Of a stretch of 64,000 nt of DNA, positions 1 to 12,256 are shown piece by piece. Every line of letters begins with the position of its first letter. Within the stretch, counting starts at the first letter, position 1. The notes beneath the pieces were generated by a model. The model was given only the letters and a program-made list of their open reading frames with translations, made no database searches and was not told the DNA's origin. Source of the stretch: Mangifera indica (lineage: Eukaryota > Streptophyta > Magnoliopsida > Sapindales > Anacardiaceae); assembly GCF_011075055.1 (NCBI RefSeq), contig NC_058147.1:14880001-14944000 (forward strand), written 5' to 3'. The position numbers were made by a program, and so were the translations under genes.

Positions 1-1293
1 ACATTTTAAGAGAATTCAATGGAACTGGAAAGATAATAATATAAAAGACACTGTCAATAGAAGCTAATTTTGGTTTATGTCTAAATTCACCTTGAATTTG
101 GACACTACCAACTTGATAAAGAGCTTATAGGTCACACACATATTAGGGCTGATTCAAACCCAGAGGCAAGGATTTTATGCTGATAATCCTGGTGCTTAAG
201 AAAAAGAAAAACTGTGAATAGGTTGGGTTTCCCCAATGGATTAAGAGAACTTGGTTTGATTATGTCTTGACAAAAATGCACAACCATGCATCTTAATATG
301 CCAATCGTGACTTGGCAGTGATGGTGTCGACCATACAAATGCATTGCACAAGTAGGTGACCTTTTGGCATCTTACACATAATATCAATAATATCCATAAA
401 CCATATAAGTGTTCTATTCTTGAAAAAATGTGTTGCTTTCAGATGTTTCCTCATGATCCTAAATGCCCATCCAAATATTTCGATACCTAGTACCTAATCT
501 CTGATGGTAGTGTCATCTCAAATGACTAATGTTAAATGATGTACATTGACATCCTGGATGTCTAGTGAAACTATGAGACATCCTTGATGTGTCTACCCAA
601 TACACTTTCTAGTCAAGTTTTAGGTAAGCATACCCTAGCACAAGAGGAGTAAAACCCTAGTTCTCTCTTAATATCACATAAGCATCCTAAATGCTAAGAT
701 ATCCAGCATCAATGCATGCACGAGCATCTTAGATACTAAGGCACCCTATACTAGTACATAATAATAAATTGGTACCAATGTCACCTAGATTGGCCCTAAT
801 GCTTTTACTATCACACTACACACAATTCGATGGCTAAAATAAGATAACACGTTATTTTCAATTATCAACTCAAAATCACTATGATTGAGGTTTATGTTAT
901 CCTTCATATAGTCAGATACCCCCAAAATACTCAATTAACTTATTCTGCCTTTGTTAGGGCCAAAATATTCTTATTACCCATATTCTCCTCCATTAGGGGT
1001 AAAATAGTCATTTTACATCTATGGATAACTCTATGCAAATTTCCCAAATACATATGGTTGTATACACTTCTTACACTGGCATGTGGTCTCAACCCTCACA
1101 CATGAGCATGTAACATTCTTTCACAGGCATCATACATGATCGTGTGTCTCATACCACAAAGGCATATGCATTCCCTTGCATCTACTCGCTTCTTCAATCT
1201 AAACATATGGAAAACTATTTATGCATAAAGATACATGAACATGTTTACTTCCCCACATGTTCGCAAATAAATCTTTTTACTCAATCATCATAG
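1..1293. other. Degenerate repeat-derived DNA, no gene seen
   Basis: No convincing coding region. Bases 118-200 resemble 13246-13320 inside the copia 3' LTR (shared stretch around 'ataggtcacaca'), so this is probably copia LTR debris. Bases 500-1260 look like antisense gypsy LTR material (repeated 'catcctggatgtc'-type motifs as in the LTRs near 2600 and 8500), but I cannot align them securely. Confidence 0.35.
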
Positions 1294-1789
1294 TGTTAGG
1301 GTAGTGCCCTAAAGCTAATTGTCACAATTAATATTTAAACTTTTTGAATTTATCAAAGCCTTCAAACTTATATTTTAACAAAAATATATAGTCATATCTA
1401 TTGAGGTCATCAGTAAATGTGACGAAGGTAGGCTTCCCTATATTTAGTATGCATTGTCATGGCCCACACACATCACTGTGAACGATCTCTAATAATTTTA
1501 TCTCCTTTTCACTTTGTCTAATGAAGGGTTCTTTGGCCATCTTACCCAATTGGCATGATTTACATTCATCATAAGATTAGAAGTCAAATAATTGCAAGAC
1601 TTTTGTTCAAAAAGTCTTAATATATGTTTTAGTTTTATGTGGCTTAGCTTAACATACCTTTGATATTTGGTATTCAGTTCATTTATTTTCAAATGTTTAT
1701 TATTTGGCACATTGAGAATTTTTTAATTAATGAGATAAATTACAATTTCAAATGTCAAATCAATTGGCTTTAGGGTATTTGCCCTAACA
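1294..1789 (-). pseudogene. Ty1/copia integrase fragment flanked by inverted LTR starts
   Basis: On the minus strand, about 1735-1340 encodes a GAG-pre-integrase/integrase remnant: an LNTKYQ...HI stretch, a degenerate zinc-binding region, and FVTFTDDLNR near 1398, the same integrase motif as at 9905-9940. Both ends carry the start of a copia LTR in opposite orientation: 'tgttagggtagtgcccta' on plus from 1294, and its inverted counterpart ending 'ccctaaca' at 1789. The gag and RT parts are missing. It is a rearranged remnant without coding capacity. Confidence 0.6.
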
Positions 1790-1805
1790 TGAGCCACATT
1801 AAAGG

Positions 1806-3044
1806 AAAGGTAGGCAAATTTCTATCCTTCTTTGTTATGTATCGCCATGTTCTATCAATATTGTGTTTGATCTGCTTTAGATTAGTTATATTATAGTGAT
1901 CTTCAAATAAATATGTATGATTGATATGCATGAATATGATTATAATGATGATAAAATACTAAGAATATGCATGAATTATTTATGTTCATTACTAGTTGTA
2001 TTGATCACTGGGTTTATGGATGTTTTGGAGTGGTTTTGGTAAACTAAATACATTTAGAGGAGTCTTAGATAAATTTTAGATATTTATGTGTAAAATCATT
2101 ATCAAAGATGACATGAATCTACAAGATATAGTGGCGGGGGATGCCCATCATAAGAAAGGTAAAATGGTCATCTTGGCGTGAGAAAGAAGATGGCATACAT
2201 ATGCGTGTGTGGGGTAGTTTAGTATATACACGGGGAGTTGGAAAAAGAACACATGTAATTAGGGTTAGAGAAGGATGGTCATCATTCCTCATCCAAGAAC
2301 GATCATCCCTCATCCCTCAGTATAGAACAATTATCCCCAGTGTGATAAGGTAAGTCATACCGAAGGCTTGGAAATAATGGTTTTACCTTCCGTACATTGG
2401 CAAAGGATTTAAGAGACATTTACGACATCCATTTTGATTAGGGTTAGGGAAAAAGGTGTCTTAAATGTTTGATTCAATGATATACTAGTTACAAAAGACG
2501 TCTAGGATGTCCAAATGGTTTACTTATGGGTGTAAGAGGCGTATGGGACATTCTACTAAAGAACAATATAAGTAATGAGTTGTTGATTATAAGAGACATC
2601 TCAAATGTCTACTTGGCAAGCATTTGGGACGCTGAATTACAAGGTTGTCTAGGATATTCCAAGAATGCTCAATAATTTATGTTTTTACTGGGTGTCTTGT
2701 CACTCATGTGTTTCTTGTTAATTGCATGTAAACTCAATAGTGAGGTAGGCAGGGAGGCTAGTGGATCAACTCACCGACGACATGACCATTATAACGAATG
2801 CCTTTTTTATTTATTTAATTCTATTTTTGGGGTTGCTCCATGCATATTATTATTTAGAAAAAAAAAAAGTGTTAGTTAGACATTCGACTTATTAGAACCA
2901 TTACTTTATTTTAATAAAGTTTATTGAGATATTTTATGAATTAGTTTTCTCGTAATAGATATGTAGGAAGATTTTTGTGGCATGCATGACACACCATCTC
3001 CAAAAATTACTCTTAAAGGTATGGTCTGGAGATGAGGTGTTACA
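1806..3044 (+). repeat. 5' LTR of gypsy element 1 (5'-truncated)
   Basis: It aligns by eye with 7940-9124 plus 9605-9636, for example 'atattgtgtttgatct' and 'aaataaatatgtatga'. It ends 'ggtgttaca' at 3044, just before the primer site. The start is missing, because the 3' LTR has a further 5' part from 7559. Confidence 0.8.
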
Positions 3045-3049
3045 TTTTT

Positions 3050-3066
3050 TAGTATCAAAGCATGAA
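3050..3066 (+). promoter_or_regulatory. Primer binding site of gypsy element 1
   Basis: 'TAGTATCAAAGC' follows the LTR end within a few bases. It is a diverged form of the TGGTATCAGAGC site, complementary to the 3' end of initiator tRNA-Met, used by most plant LTR elements. Confidence 0.6.
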
Positions 3067-3179
3067 ATGTGTAAATGGTTTTAAAAAGTTTAGGTACATA
3101 AGTATGATGTCTTACTTAATTTTGATCCCTTTGACAACTTGACTACTATGAGTATTATACCTACTTTAATGATTGTTGT

Positions 3180-4200
3180 TATTATGTTGAGCCTTAGGAT
3201 GGTTTCTTTGTAAAGAGAAAGGAAAAATAAAGAAGTCCAACCATTTGAATGTTATTCCAGAGGAAAGTCACTCTAAGACTATTGCACCTACGTTAACACT
3301 TACATTGGCCCTAATACTAGCACTAGCACTTGCTCCAACACTAGCCTTGACATTAAGAATGGTTGAGCTGTCTGAGATTAGAAATATTATGTAGAAAGTG
3401 CTAAGGGAGCACTGTGAGATTTTTGCTAGTATGGAAAATGCAACAAAGGCATTAGTAGTCTTGGGTGAACATCTAACTGCCCAATAACCTATTCAGCCTT
3501 TAGGATAATTGATGTTATATATGAAGGTTAGATACACCAAATCTATGGGTTAGTTAACAGATATCAACAACTAGATTTCATGAACCTAATTGAGGCTCTC
3601 AAATAGTTAGATGTTATAGAGGAGGTCATGACTATGTTCACTATGCTTAACTAAGAAAAGGTCAAGTATATTGCATATCTACTTAAAGGGGATGTTAAGG
3701 CTTAATGTAACTTGTATGTACAACTCGCTTTATAAAGAACATGACATAGGCTGACTTTAGAAGAGTTTTCAATAAGGAGTACCAATCGAAAGATAACATG
3801 AGGTCTCGTAATTGGGAGTTTTTTAGTATGAAATAAAGTAATACGATAGTCTAAGAGTTCTCAACCTGCTTTAACACTCTCATTATATATGTGCTCAATG
3901 TGACCGACATAGTCTGGGGTAAGATGAAAATGTTTGTTTAGAGGCTCTGAATTGATTTTGCTGAAAAAGTGATGGTAGGGGATCATACCCTTACCACTTA
4001 TTCTGAGACCCCATACAACACCCTGAAAGTAAAGATTATACTGGACAAGATGGAAAGAGAGAGAAAGGGGCTCCAGTATGTAGGAGGTATGGTCATTAAC
4101 ATCTAAAAGAATATAAAGCTAGATATAGGGTATGTTTCAAATGTAATCAATTGAGCCATTTCGTTAGAGAGTGTCCTAACAGAACTGACTAACATTGGTA
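3180..4200 (+). pseudogene. gag remnant of gypsy element 1
   Basis: Frame-shifted remains of a retrotransposon Gag. A CCHC zinc knuckle (CFKCNQLSHFVREC) is readable at about 4135-4175. Upstream stretches resemble the retrotransposon gag domain (VKYIAYLLKGDVKA near 3660). Stops interrupt every frame. Confidence 0.65.
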
Positions 4201-4269
4201 CCTATACATGCACCTATTGAGTGATAGGGAGATGGTGGACAAGTTTAAGTCTATATAGTGGCTCAAGCA

Positions 4270-7200
4270 CAAGTTAAGGCTAATCCAACTATAGTGATTA
4301 CTTAGTTGTTTTTTCATGCTATACTAATTTATGCATTGATTTATTCGGGTGTTGCACATAGTTTCATAGCTCAAGATTGGTATAGAGACTTGGGTTAAAG
4401 CCCATAACAGTTAATCATATTAGTATTGAGATGCCAGATAGTGATAAGATATTGAGTGACATTATGTTTTTGGGATAAACGGTGTTACTACGGGGTTGAG
4501 AGCTGCTAGTAGATTTGATTGTGTTTGAGATGCCCAATTTCATTATGATCTTAGGTATGGACTTTCTTAGTAAGTATAAAGTTAAGATTGACTGTAAAAA
4601 GAAAAAGGTCAAGTACTTAGTACAATAATTAGTAGTGTCAAAGCCTATAAGATATTAAAGAAGCATATGTGGGTAATAGAGTCAATGTAGAGTTAGCCTT
4701 GAGTATGGGAGGCACTATAGTAGTCTATAAGTTTTTAAGTGTATTTCTAGATAATTTGTCAAGGATAACACTAAAGAGAAAGGTGGAATTCAATATTAAA
4801 CTAATTCTTGGGATTACTCTAATATCTAAAACACCTTATTGTATAGCTCCTATAAAGTTACAAGAATCAAAGAAATAGTTACAAAAGCTGATTGATTATG
4901 GGTTTATCTGACCAAGTTATTCACCATGAAGTGTACTAATCTCTTCGCTAAAAAGAATGATGGATCGATGCCAATGTGTATTAATTATCGAGAGTTAAAC
5001 AAGGTGATAATACATATACCTACTGTCGAGGATTGATAATTTATTTGATTAGTTCAAAGGTGTTTTGGTGTTCTCAAAATCTAAAGTTGAGATACCATCA
5101 AGTACAAATAACTAAGAGAGATATATCAAAGACTACCTTTAGAACTTGTTATGAGCATTATGAGTTTTTGGTAATAACTTTTAACTTGACTAATACTCTA
5201 GCAGTGTTCATGGATCTTATGAATAGGGTATTCCAAGAATGGTTGGAGAGTTTTATTGTGTTGTTCATCGATAACATATTGGTATACCTTTAGACTTGAG
5301 AGGATTATCAACAGTATCTAAAACTAGTATTACAGAGGTTGAGGGATAAACATTATACGCCAAGTTCTCTAAGTGTGAATTTTAGTTGGATCAGATGACG
5401 TTTTTAGGACATATGGTATCAGTTGAATACATATTGGTATATCCAAGTAAAATCAAAGTTGCAATGGTATGGCAAAGACTGAGGTTAGCCAAAGAGGTTT
5501 GGAGTTTTCTTGGATTGATCAGTTACTATCAACAATTCATAGAGGGTTTCTCTAAATTAGCATTTCACTGGCAATGTTAACTCTTTAGGATGTATATTTC
5601 TAGTAGTCTCTAGGTTGTAAGGATAGTTTCTAGACACTAAAACAGAGGTTAACTGCAACCCTAGTTTTGACTTTAGTGATTGATGGTAAAGAGTATGACT
5701 TGTATGCAGATGCACCACATCAAAGACTTAGGTGGCATTGATGTAATGATGCAAGGTGATTGCATATGCCTCCCGCTAGTTGAAAGACTATAAAGGTAGA
5801 TATCCATCCCATGATTTGGAATTGGCTATTGTGGTTTTTGCTCTTAAGATTTGGCACCACTATTTGCATTGGGTGAAGACCAATATGCACATCAACTATA
5901 AAAGTTTAAAATATTTCTTTACTCAACAAGAATTGAATATGAGACAACATTAGTGGCTAGAGTTGATTAAGTATTATGATGTGGACATCATATATTATCC
6001 AAGTAGAGCTAATGCAATGGCCAATGTACTAAGTCAAAAAGTAGCATTGTCCTAGGTGGTTGCACCCTCTAAGTTACAATAGAACATCTTACATGAGTAG
6101 ATTAAGGTGGTTATAAGATTGATGGCTAGGTTGGATATCAGGTCGACCCTATTTGATTAAAATCGAGCTAGACAAACCATCAATAAGTGGTGTACATAAA
6201 TGATATATCAAGTTATTAATGGATTGGAGCTAGATTTTAGAATGTTGGATGAACTTTTGAAATTTTGAGACAAGGTCTGTGTTCCTTAGGAAGACAATAT
6301 AAAGACTTAGATTTTGACCCAAGCCATAGTGCGTTTTACATAACCCTCCTGAGAGTGTAAAAAATGTATCAAGACCTAAAAAGATATATGAAAAAGACAA
6401 TAGTGGATTTCATATTGAGATATATGATTTGTCAGTAGGTCAAGGGTAAGCATCAATAACTATTCAGATTATTATAACCCTTAACTAATCTCGAGTAGAA
6501 ATGGGAAAAGGTCTTAATGGATTTTATGGTGGGACTATTGAAGATCAGAGGATATAATGCTTTATAAGTCATAGTAGATCTGTTGACCAAGTCGGTACAC
6601 TTTATTTTAGTAAAAGACAACATATATGTTAACCAGATAGGGCGAATCGATATTAGAGATATGGTGAGGCTCCATGGGGTACCTAAGAGGATTATGTCAG
6701 ATAAAGACACTTGGTTGGCTTCAGCTTTCTAGCAAGGCGTATAAAAGGCATTAGGCACATGCCTATCTTTCAGTACTACTTATCACGAAGACATGCTGAA
6801 AATGTGTTGCTTAGTTTATGAGGTAAATTAGATAGATGTTTTACGTCTGATAGAGTTCATATATAATAAAAGCTATTATGTAACTATTCAGATGGCTTCT
6901 TATGAGGAATTATATAGGATAAGATTTTGGTCTTCACTATATTAGGATGATAAAGGAGAAAAAGATAAGTTGACAAGGGCTTTGGAACCTAAGATAACCT
7001 AATAGAAGATTGACCAGGCCAGGCTTATTCGAGAATAGATAAGACAAGCCTAGAATCGACAAAAGAGTTATGTTGATTAAAGGAGAGGTGATCTTGAGTT
7101 CGAGGTGGGTAAACAAATCTTTGTAAAGATTGCTTTGTACCACAATGTAATAAGGTTTAAATGAAAAAGGAAGTTAACACCTTACTATATTGGGATGTAT

Positions 7201-7530
7201 AAAGTAGTAAGGAGGATGACAAGGTAGCTTATAGACTTGTATTACTAGCAAGCATAAGATATATTCATAATATGCTTCTTGTATCATTGCTACATAAGTG
7301 TTTGGGTGACCTATCCCAAGTTATTCAATTCAAAGATATAGAGTTTGAGGATAGTTTGGCTTATGAGGAGTGCTCGATATGGAATATGGATAGACAAATT
7401 AAAACACTTAGGTGTCGACAGATTCTTTTAGTAAAGGTGTATTGGCAAAACCATCAAACTGAAGAAGCTATATATGAGATTGAGGAGGATACAAGGCAAA
7501 AATACTCACAATTGTTTGAGTGAATTTCGA
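4270..7530 (+). pseudogene. pol remnant of gypsy element 1 (PR-RT-RH-INT-chromo tail)
   Basis: Aspartic protease remnant near 4330 (the DSG site reads YSG), with a readable stretch at 4540-4600. RT is at 4880-5580: 5033-5293 includes FIDNILVYL where the active site YIDD/FIDD would be, so it has lost a catalytic Asp. The FLGH and SYYQQFI motifs at 5386-5580 mark the RT end. RNase H remains (PSRANAMA-like) lie near 5995. Integrase is scattered over 6300-7000. The tail at 7272-7523 has the LDRQIKTLR and VKVYWQNHQTEEA motifs. Multiple stops make it non-functional. Confidence 0.75.
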
Positions 7531-7558
7531 GGACAAAATTCTTTTAAAGAGGAGGAAA

Positions 7559-9636
7559 TGTAGCAACTTCAAGTACATTTGAAGGTAATCTAGTCTTTTG
7601 GTTTGATCCGAGTCTTCCAAGAGGTTTGACTATTTGAATTTTCAAAGTCAAAGAAAAGTCAAACACCCATCCCTATAAGTTAGCAATTTCAAATCTTGCT
7701 CACTCAATTTTTTTAGTGTAAATCATGGGGATGTCCATTCCACTTGAAGGGACAGTCATCCCAAACATGTTTTTCAAACAATTGTAAAACTCTCCCTTGT
7801 GCTTGAATTAGGGTTACACATTTTAACCCTAAACTTAATTTCCATAAGGAGCAGTAAGGACTTGAAAATGTTGGGAGCCGCTAGAGATCACCATTGGAAT
7901 CTCATCATGTGAAGATTTGATTAACATCGGAGGAAATTTAGGTGAATTTCTTTTTCTCTCTCTTATGTAATACCATGTTTTATCGATATTGTGTTTGATC
8001 TAATTTAGATTAGTTGTATTATAGTGATTTTCAAATAAATATGTATGATTTATCCATATGAATATGATTATGATGATGATAGAATACTAAAATATGCATG
8101 AATTGTTTATGTTTGTTATTGGTTGCATTGATTATTGGGCTTATGGGTGTTTTATAGTGGTTTTTGTGAACTAAATAAGTTAAAGGGAGTCCTAGATAAA
8201 TTATGGATATTTAGGGCATAAAATCATTCCTAAGATGACATGAATCTGTAAGGTGCAATGGTGGTGGACATCCATCCCAAGAAGGGTGAGACAGTTATCC
8301 TAATGTGAGGAAGAAAATGACGTACACATGCATGTATGAGGTAGTTTAGTAAAGGGACGCATGTAATTAGGGTTAGAGGAGGACTATCCCTATAGTGATA
8401 TGTTAAGTCATACCGACGGCCTAGAAATAATTGTTTTACCCTCTATATGTCAACAAGGGATGTAAGAGACATTTGGGGCGTCCATTTCGATTAGGGTCAG
8501 GGAAAGAGGCCTTTGGGACATCTAATTCAATGATATACTAGTTATAAGAGATGTTTAAGACGTCCAAATGATTTACCTATGAGTGTAAAAGGCATTTGGG
8601 ACATCCATTATGATCTTTGATAGGTGTAAAAGGCATTTTGAACGTCATACTTAGGAACAGTATGAGTATTAAATTGTTGATTATAAGAGGCGTTTGTAAA
8701 GTCCATTTGGCAAGTGTTTGGGACGCCGAATTACATACAAAGAGAGATAGTTGGGTTGTCCAAGGATATTCCAAGAATGCTCAATAATTTATTTGTTTAC
8801 TATATGTCTTGTCACTCATGCATTTCTTGTTGATTGAAGGTAGAAGTTATAGCGGGGTAAGCAAGGAGGCTAGCAGATCAATTCACTGATGGCACACCAT
8901 CATAATAGATGTTTTCTTTATTTATTTAATTATATTTTTGGTGTTGCTCCATGCATATATATATATTTTTTAAAGAGGTGTTAGTTGGACATTTGACTTA
9001 TTTGAACCATTACTTTATTTTAATAAATTTTATTAAGGTATTTCATCAATTAGTTTTCTCATAATACATATGTGTGAAGATTTTATTGGCATACTTGACA
9101 CGCCATCTCCAAAAATTACTATTAAGGGGCGTTTGATTTGAGTAATGTTTTATTACCAAAAAAGGGAAATTACCTTAAAGATAAATTACTAAAAAACTTA
9201 CTGGATATAAATTATTACTATGTTTGATGAAATTTGGTAGACATAAATAATTATTGTGTTTGGTTAAAGGTAATAAAAGAATGCTAGTAAATTATTTTAC
9301 TTAAATACCTTTAAATATAATTATTTTTATATTATTTGTTATATTAATTAAAAACAAATTTATTTTTGTCTCAAAAATTAATAAATAATAATATAATTAT
9401 AATAAAATCAAGATTACATTAGTAATCTTTTAATACCTAAGGTAAAGGTGGTAATCATATTACCACCTATATTATTTATCACGTCAGTATTGGTAATAGA
9501 AAATTATCATAATCTTTTATTACTGACAAACCAAACAAAATAATATAAGTAATAAAAGATAGATTACCAAGGTAATATTTAAATTCCTGAAACTAAACGA
9601 CCTCTTAAGGGTATAGTCTAGAGATAAGGTGTTATA
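7559..9636 (+). repeat. 3' LTR of gypsy element 1
   Basis: It begins TGTAGCAACTTC right after a purine-rich tract (aaagaggaggaaa, 7546-7558) and ends 'ggtgttata' at 9636, matching the end of the 5' copy. It contains a 480-bp MITE at 9125-9604 that is absent from the 5' LTR. Confidence 0.8.
9125..9604. mobile_element. MITE, Tourist/PIF-Harbinger-like, inside an LTR
   Basis: An insertion unique to the 3' LTR. The left end 'aggggcgtttgatttgag' and the inverted right end 'gaggtcgtttagtttcag' form imperfect terminal inverted repeats. TTA (or TTAA) flanks both sides (9122-9124 and 9605-9607), while the empty site in the 5' LTR (about 3014) has it once. It has no coding capacity. The TTA duplication and G-rich TIR fit a PIF/Harbinger-type MITE; the superfamily is inferred. 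Confidence 0.75.
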
Positions 9637-9639
9637 AAA

Positions 9640-12256
9640 ACTAAACATCTTGATCTGAACACCAAATATCTGCAACATTACAGGCTTAGTCATATAGGAT
9701 CAAAATGTATTTTGAAACTTTACAAAGTATGGTTTTACGATCATTTGACCTAAAGTCTTATAGTAAATGTGAATCATGTCTTTTAGGCAAGATGATCAAT
9801 TCACCCTTTATTAGACACAGTGAAAGAGCAACTGAATTATTAGGCATCATTCATAACAATGTATGTGGACCCCTAATAGTGTATGCCATGAATAGGTATT
9901 CCTACTTTGTGACATTTACTAATGATCTCAATAGATATGGTTATGTGTATCTAATGAAACACAAGTCTGACTACTTTGAAAAATTCAAAGAATTCAAAAG
10001 TGAATTAGAAAAATAGACTAGAAATAGTATAAAGATCCTTTGAAGTGATTAAAGAGGTGAATACTTGTCTATTGAGATCGGAGATTACCTAAAGGAATAT
10101 GGGATAATATCATAACTCACTCTTCATAGTACACCACAACATAATGGTGAATTTGAATGGAGGAATAGAACTTTGATAGACACAGTTAGATTTATGATAA
10201 GCTTTACTGATTTACCTATCTCATTCTAGGGATATACTTTAGAAACAGTTACGCATACACTAAACCAAGGCCCGTCTAAGTCTATGGGTAAAACTCTCTA
10301 TTAGTTGTGGATTGAATGAAAGTCTAATTTAAAATATCTAAAAGCTTAGCGCAGTGAGGCTTTTGTCAAGAAATTGACTTTGAACAAGTGAAGTTCCAAA
10401 TCAGAAAGATTTATGTTTGTGTGGTATCTTAAGGAAACCAAGGGATACTACTTTTATCACCCAAATGAGTAAAAAGTCTTCATTGCTCAGGCTAGAGTTT
10501 TCTTATTAAAAGAGCTTATTTATAGAAAAATGAATGGGAGGAAGATTGAACATGAGGAAGTTTAGGCACCACCAGATACCACATATATATGGCAAAAGGG
10601 TATGCCACCTTAAGAGGTTGAATATCATAAGAAGGTTTCTACATAATCAACTCAACATACACATGAGCAATATAGACCTAATTGAGCACATCGCAAGCCA
10701 AAGAGATTTGGTTATCTTTTCACTCAGCATGACGATGTATTGGTCATTTAAGATGACAAACCTAGGACTTACCAAAATGCTATCTCGGATCTCAACTCTA
10801 CTAAATGGTTTAAAGCCGTGAAATTCAAAACAGATTCCACATACCAAAACTAAGTATAGACTCTAGTAGATTAACGCGTTAGCTGTAAATAGGTCTTCAA
10901 AAAGAAAACTAACATGGAAGGTAACATGTATATCTATAAGGCATAATTGGTTGTAAAAGGTTTCATGCAAAAGTATGGTATAGACTATGACAAAATGTTT
11001 TCACCAGTTGTGATGTTGAAGTTTATTTGTAATATGCTTGCAATAGTTGCATACCATGGCTATAAAATCTGGCAAATCGAGGTCAAAATTGTTTTCCTAA
11101 ATAGAAACCTAGTAGAGAATATGTATATGGCATAACTCATGGTTTTATTCTTGATGGACAAGCGAATAAGATATGTAAGTTGTAAAGATCTATTTATGGA
11201 ATTAAACAAGCTTTTAAGAGTTGGAACATTAGTTTTGACAAAATTGTGAGAGAATTCAGATTCATCAAAATTGAAGATAAGTCATATGTGTATAAGAAAG
11301 TTAGTGGAAGCAAAATAGTACTTATGATGTTATATGTTGATGACAAATTAATTATCAAGAATGATATACCAAACTTGCAATTAGTAAAAACTTGGCTATC
11401 CTAATGCTTCTCCATGAAAACCTTAGAAAAAACAGTCTATATCCTTGGAATAAAGATCAACAAAGATAGGTCACATAGGTTGTTTGGACTGAGTCAAAGC
11501 ACATACATTGAAAAAGTACTAAAGAGATTTAGCATGGAAGAATCCAAAAGAGGTTACCTTACAATAAGTCATAGCGTATATCTCTAGTGAAATATGTCCT
11601 AACACACAAGAAGATAGAGATAAGATGAAACGGATCCTTTACACTTCTACGATAGGATCAATCATGCACATCATGTTATATTTGAGGATTGATGTCTCAT
11701 ATGCTTTAAGCATTTGTAGTAAATATCAATTGGATCTAGGGGAGCATCACTAGATGGCTATCAAGAACATTCTAAAGTACCTCAAAAGGATTAAAGATAT
11801 GTTCTTGCTTTATGAAGGAGAATTTGAGCTTATTGTATAATGATATAATGATGCTAGTTTCCAAGTAAAACATTGTAGCTTGTTTTCAACCAAGTCCTAA
11901 TATATTGCTTTGTTAGATACGACAAAAGAAGCAATGTGGATTAGGAAGTTTGTCACAGAACATAGGGTGGGTGGTTTCATATATAGAAAATCCTATAAAA
12001 CTCTGTTGCGACAACAACTGAATGATAACACAAGCAAAGGAGCCATGGTCTCACCACTGATCCAAACACATATTTAAGAGATACCACTTGATTAGAGAAA
12101 TCATTTAGTATGGAGATATGCAGGTAGGAAGAGTAGGTACTAATAACAATTTAGTTGACCCATTGACAAAGCCTCTATTGCAATAGAAACATGATAGGCA
12201 TATAACCTCATATAGCATTAGATATATTCTGATTGGCTATAGTGCAAATAAAAGAT
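9640..12256 (+). pseudogene. Ty1/copia pol remnant (INT-RT-RNase H)
   Basis: It starts within the GAG-pre-integrase region (NTKYLQH...LSHIGSKC, about 9662-9705). The integrase core at 9705-10016 includes CESCLLGKM, NVCGP and FVTFTNDLNRYGY. RT remains are at 10940-11580 (KGFMQKYGIDYDK...FSPVV at 10950-11000; VDDKL near 11335). RNase H remains run from 11700 to 12180 (LVDPLTKPL near 12150). Gag, protease and the 5' LTR are absent. The left edge abuts the gypsy 3' LTR. Numerous stops and frameshifts. Confidence 0.8.

Larger units (their letters stand above)
1806..9636 (+). mobile_element. Ty3/gypsy LTR retrotransposon, Tekay/Del-like, degenerate
   Basis: Two related LTRs (1806-3044 and 7559-9636) enclose gag, protease, RT, RNase H, integrase and a chromodomain-like tail in the order expected for Ty3/gypsy. 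The 5' LTR lacks about the first 390 bp found in the 3' copy, so its left boundary is a truncation and no target duplication can be checked. The coding region has dozens of stops. The C-terminal motif (LDRQIKTLR, then VKVYWQNHQTEEA at about 7390-7475) is the chromovirus tail seen in plant Tekay/Del elements. The element is old and inactive. Confidence 0.85.
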
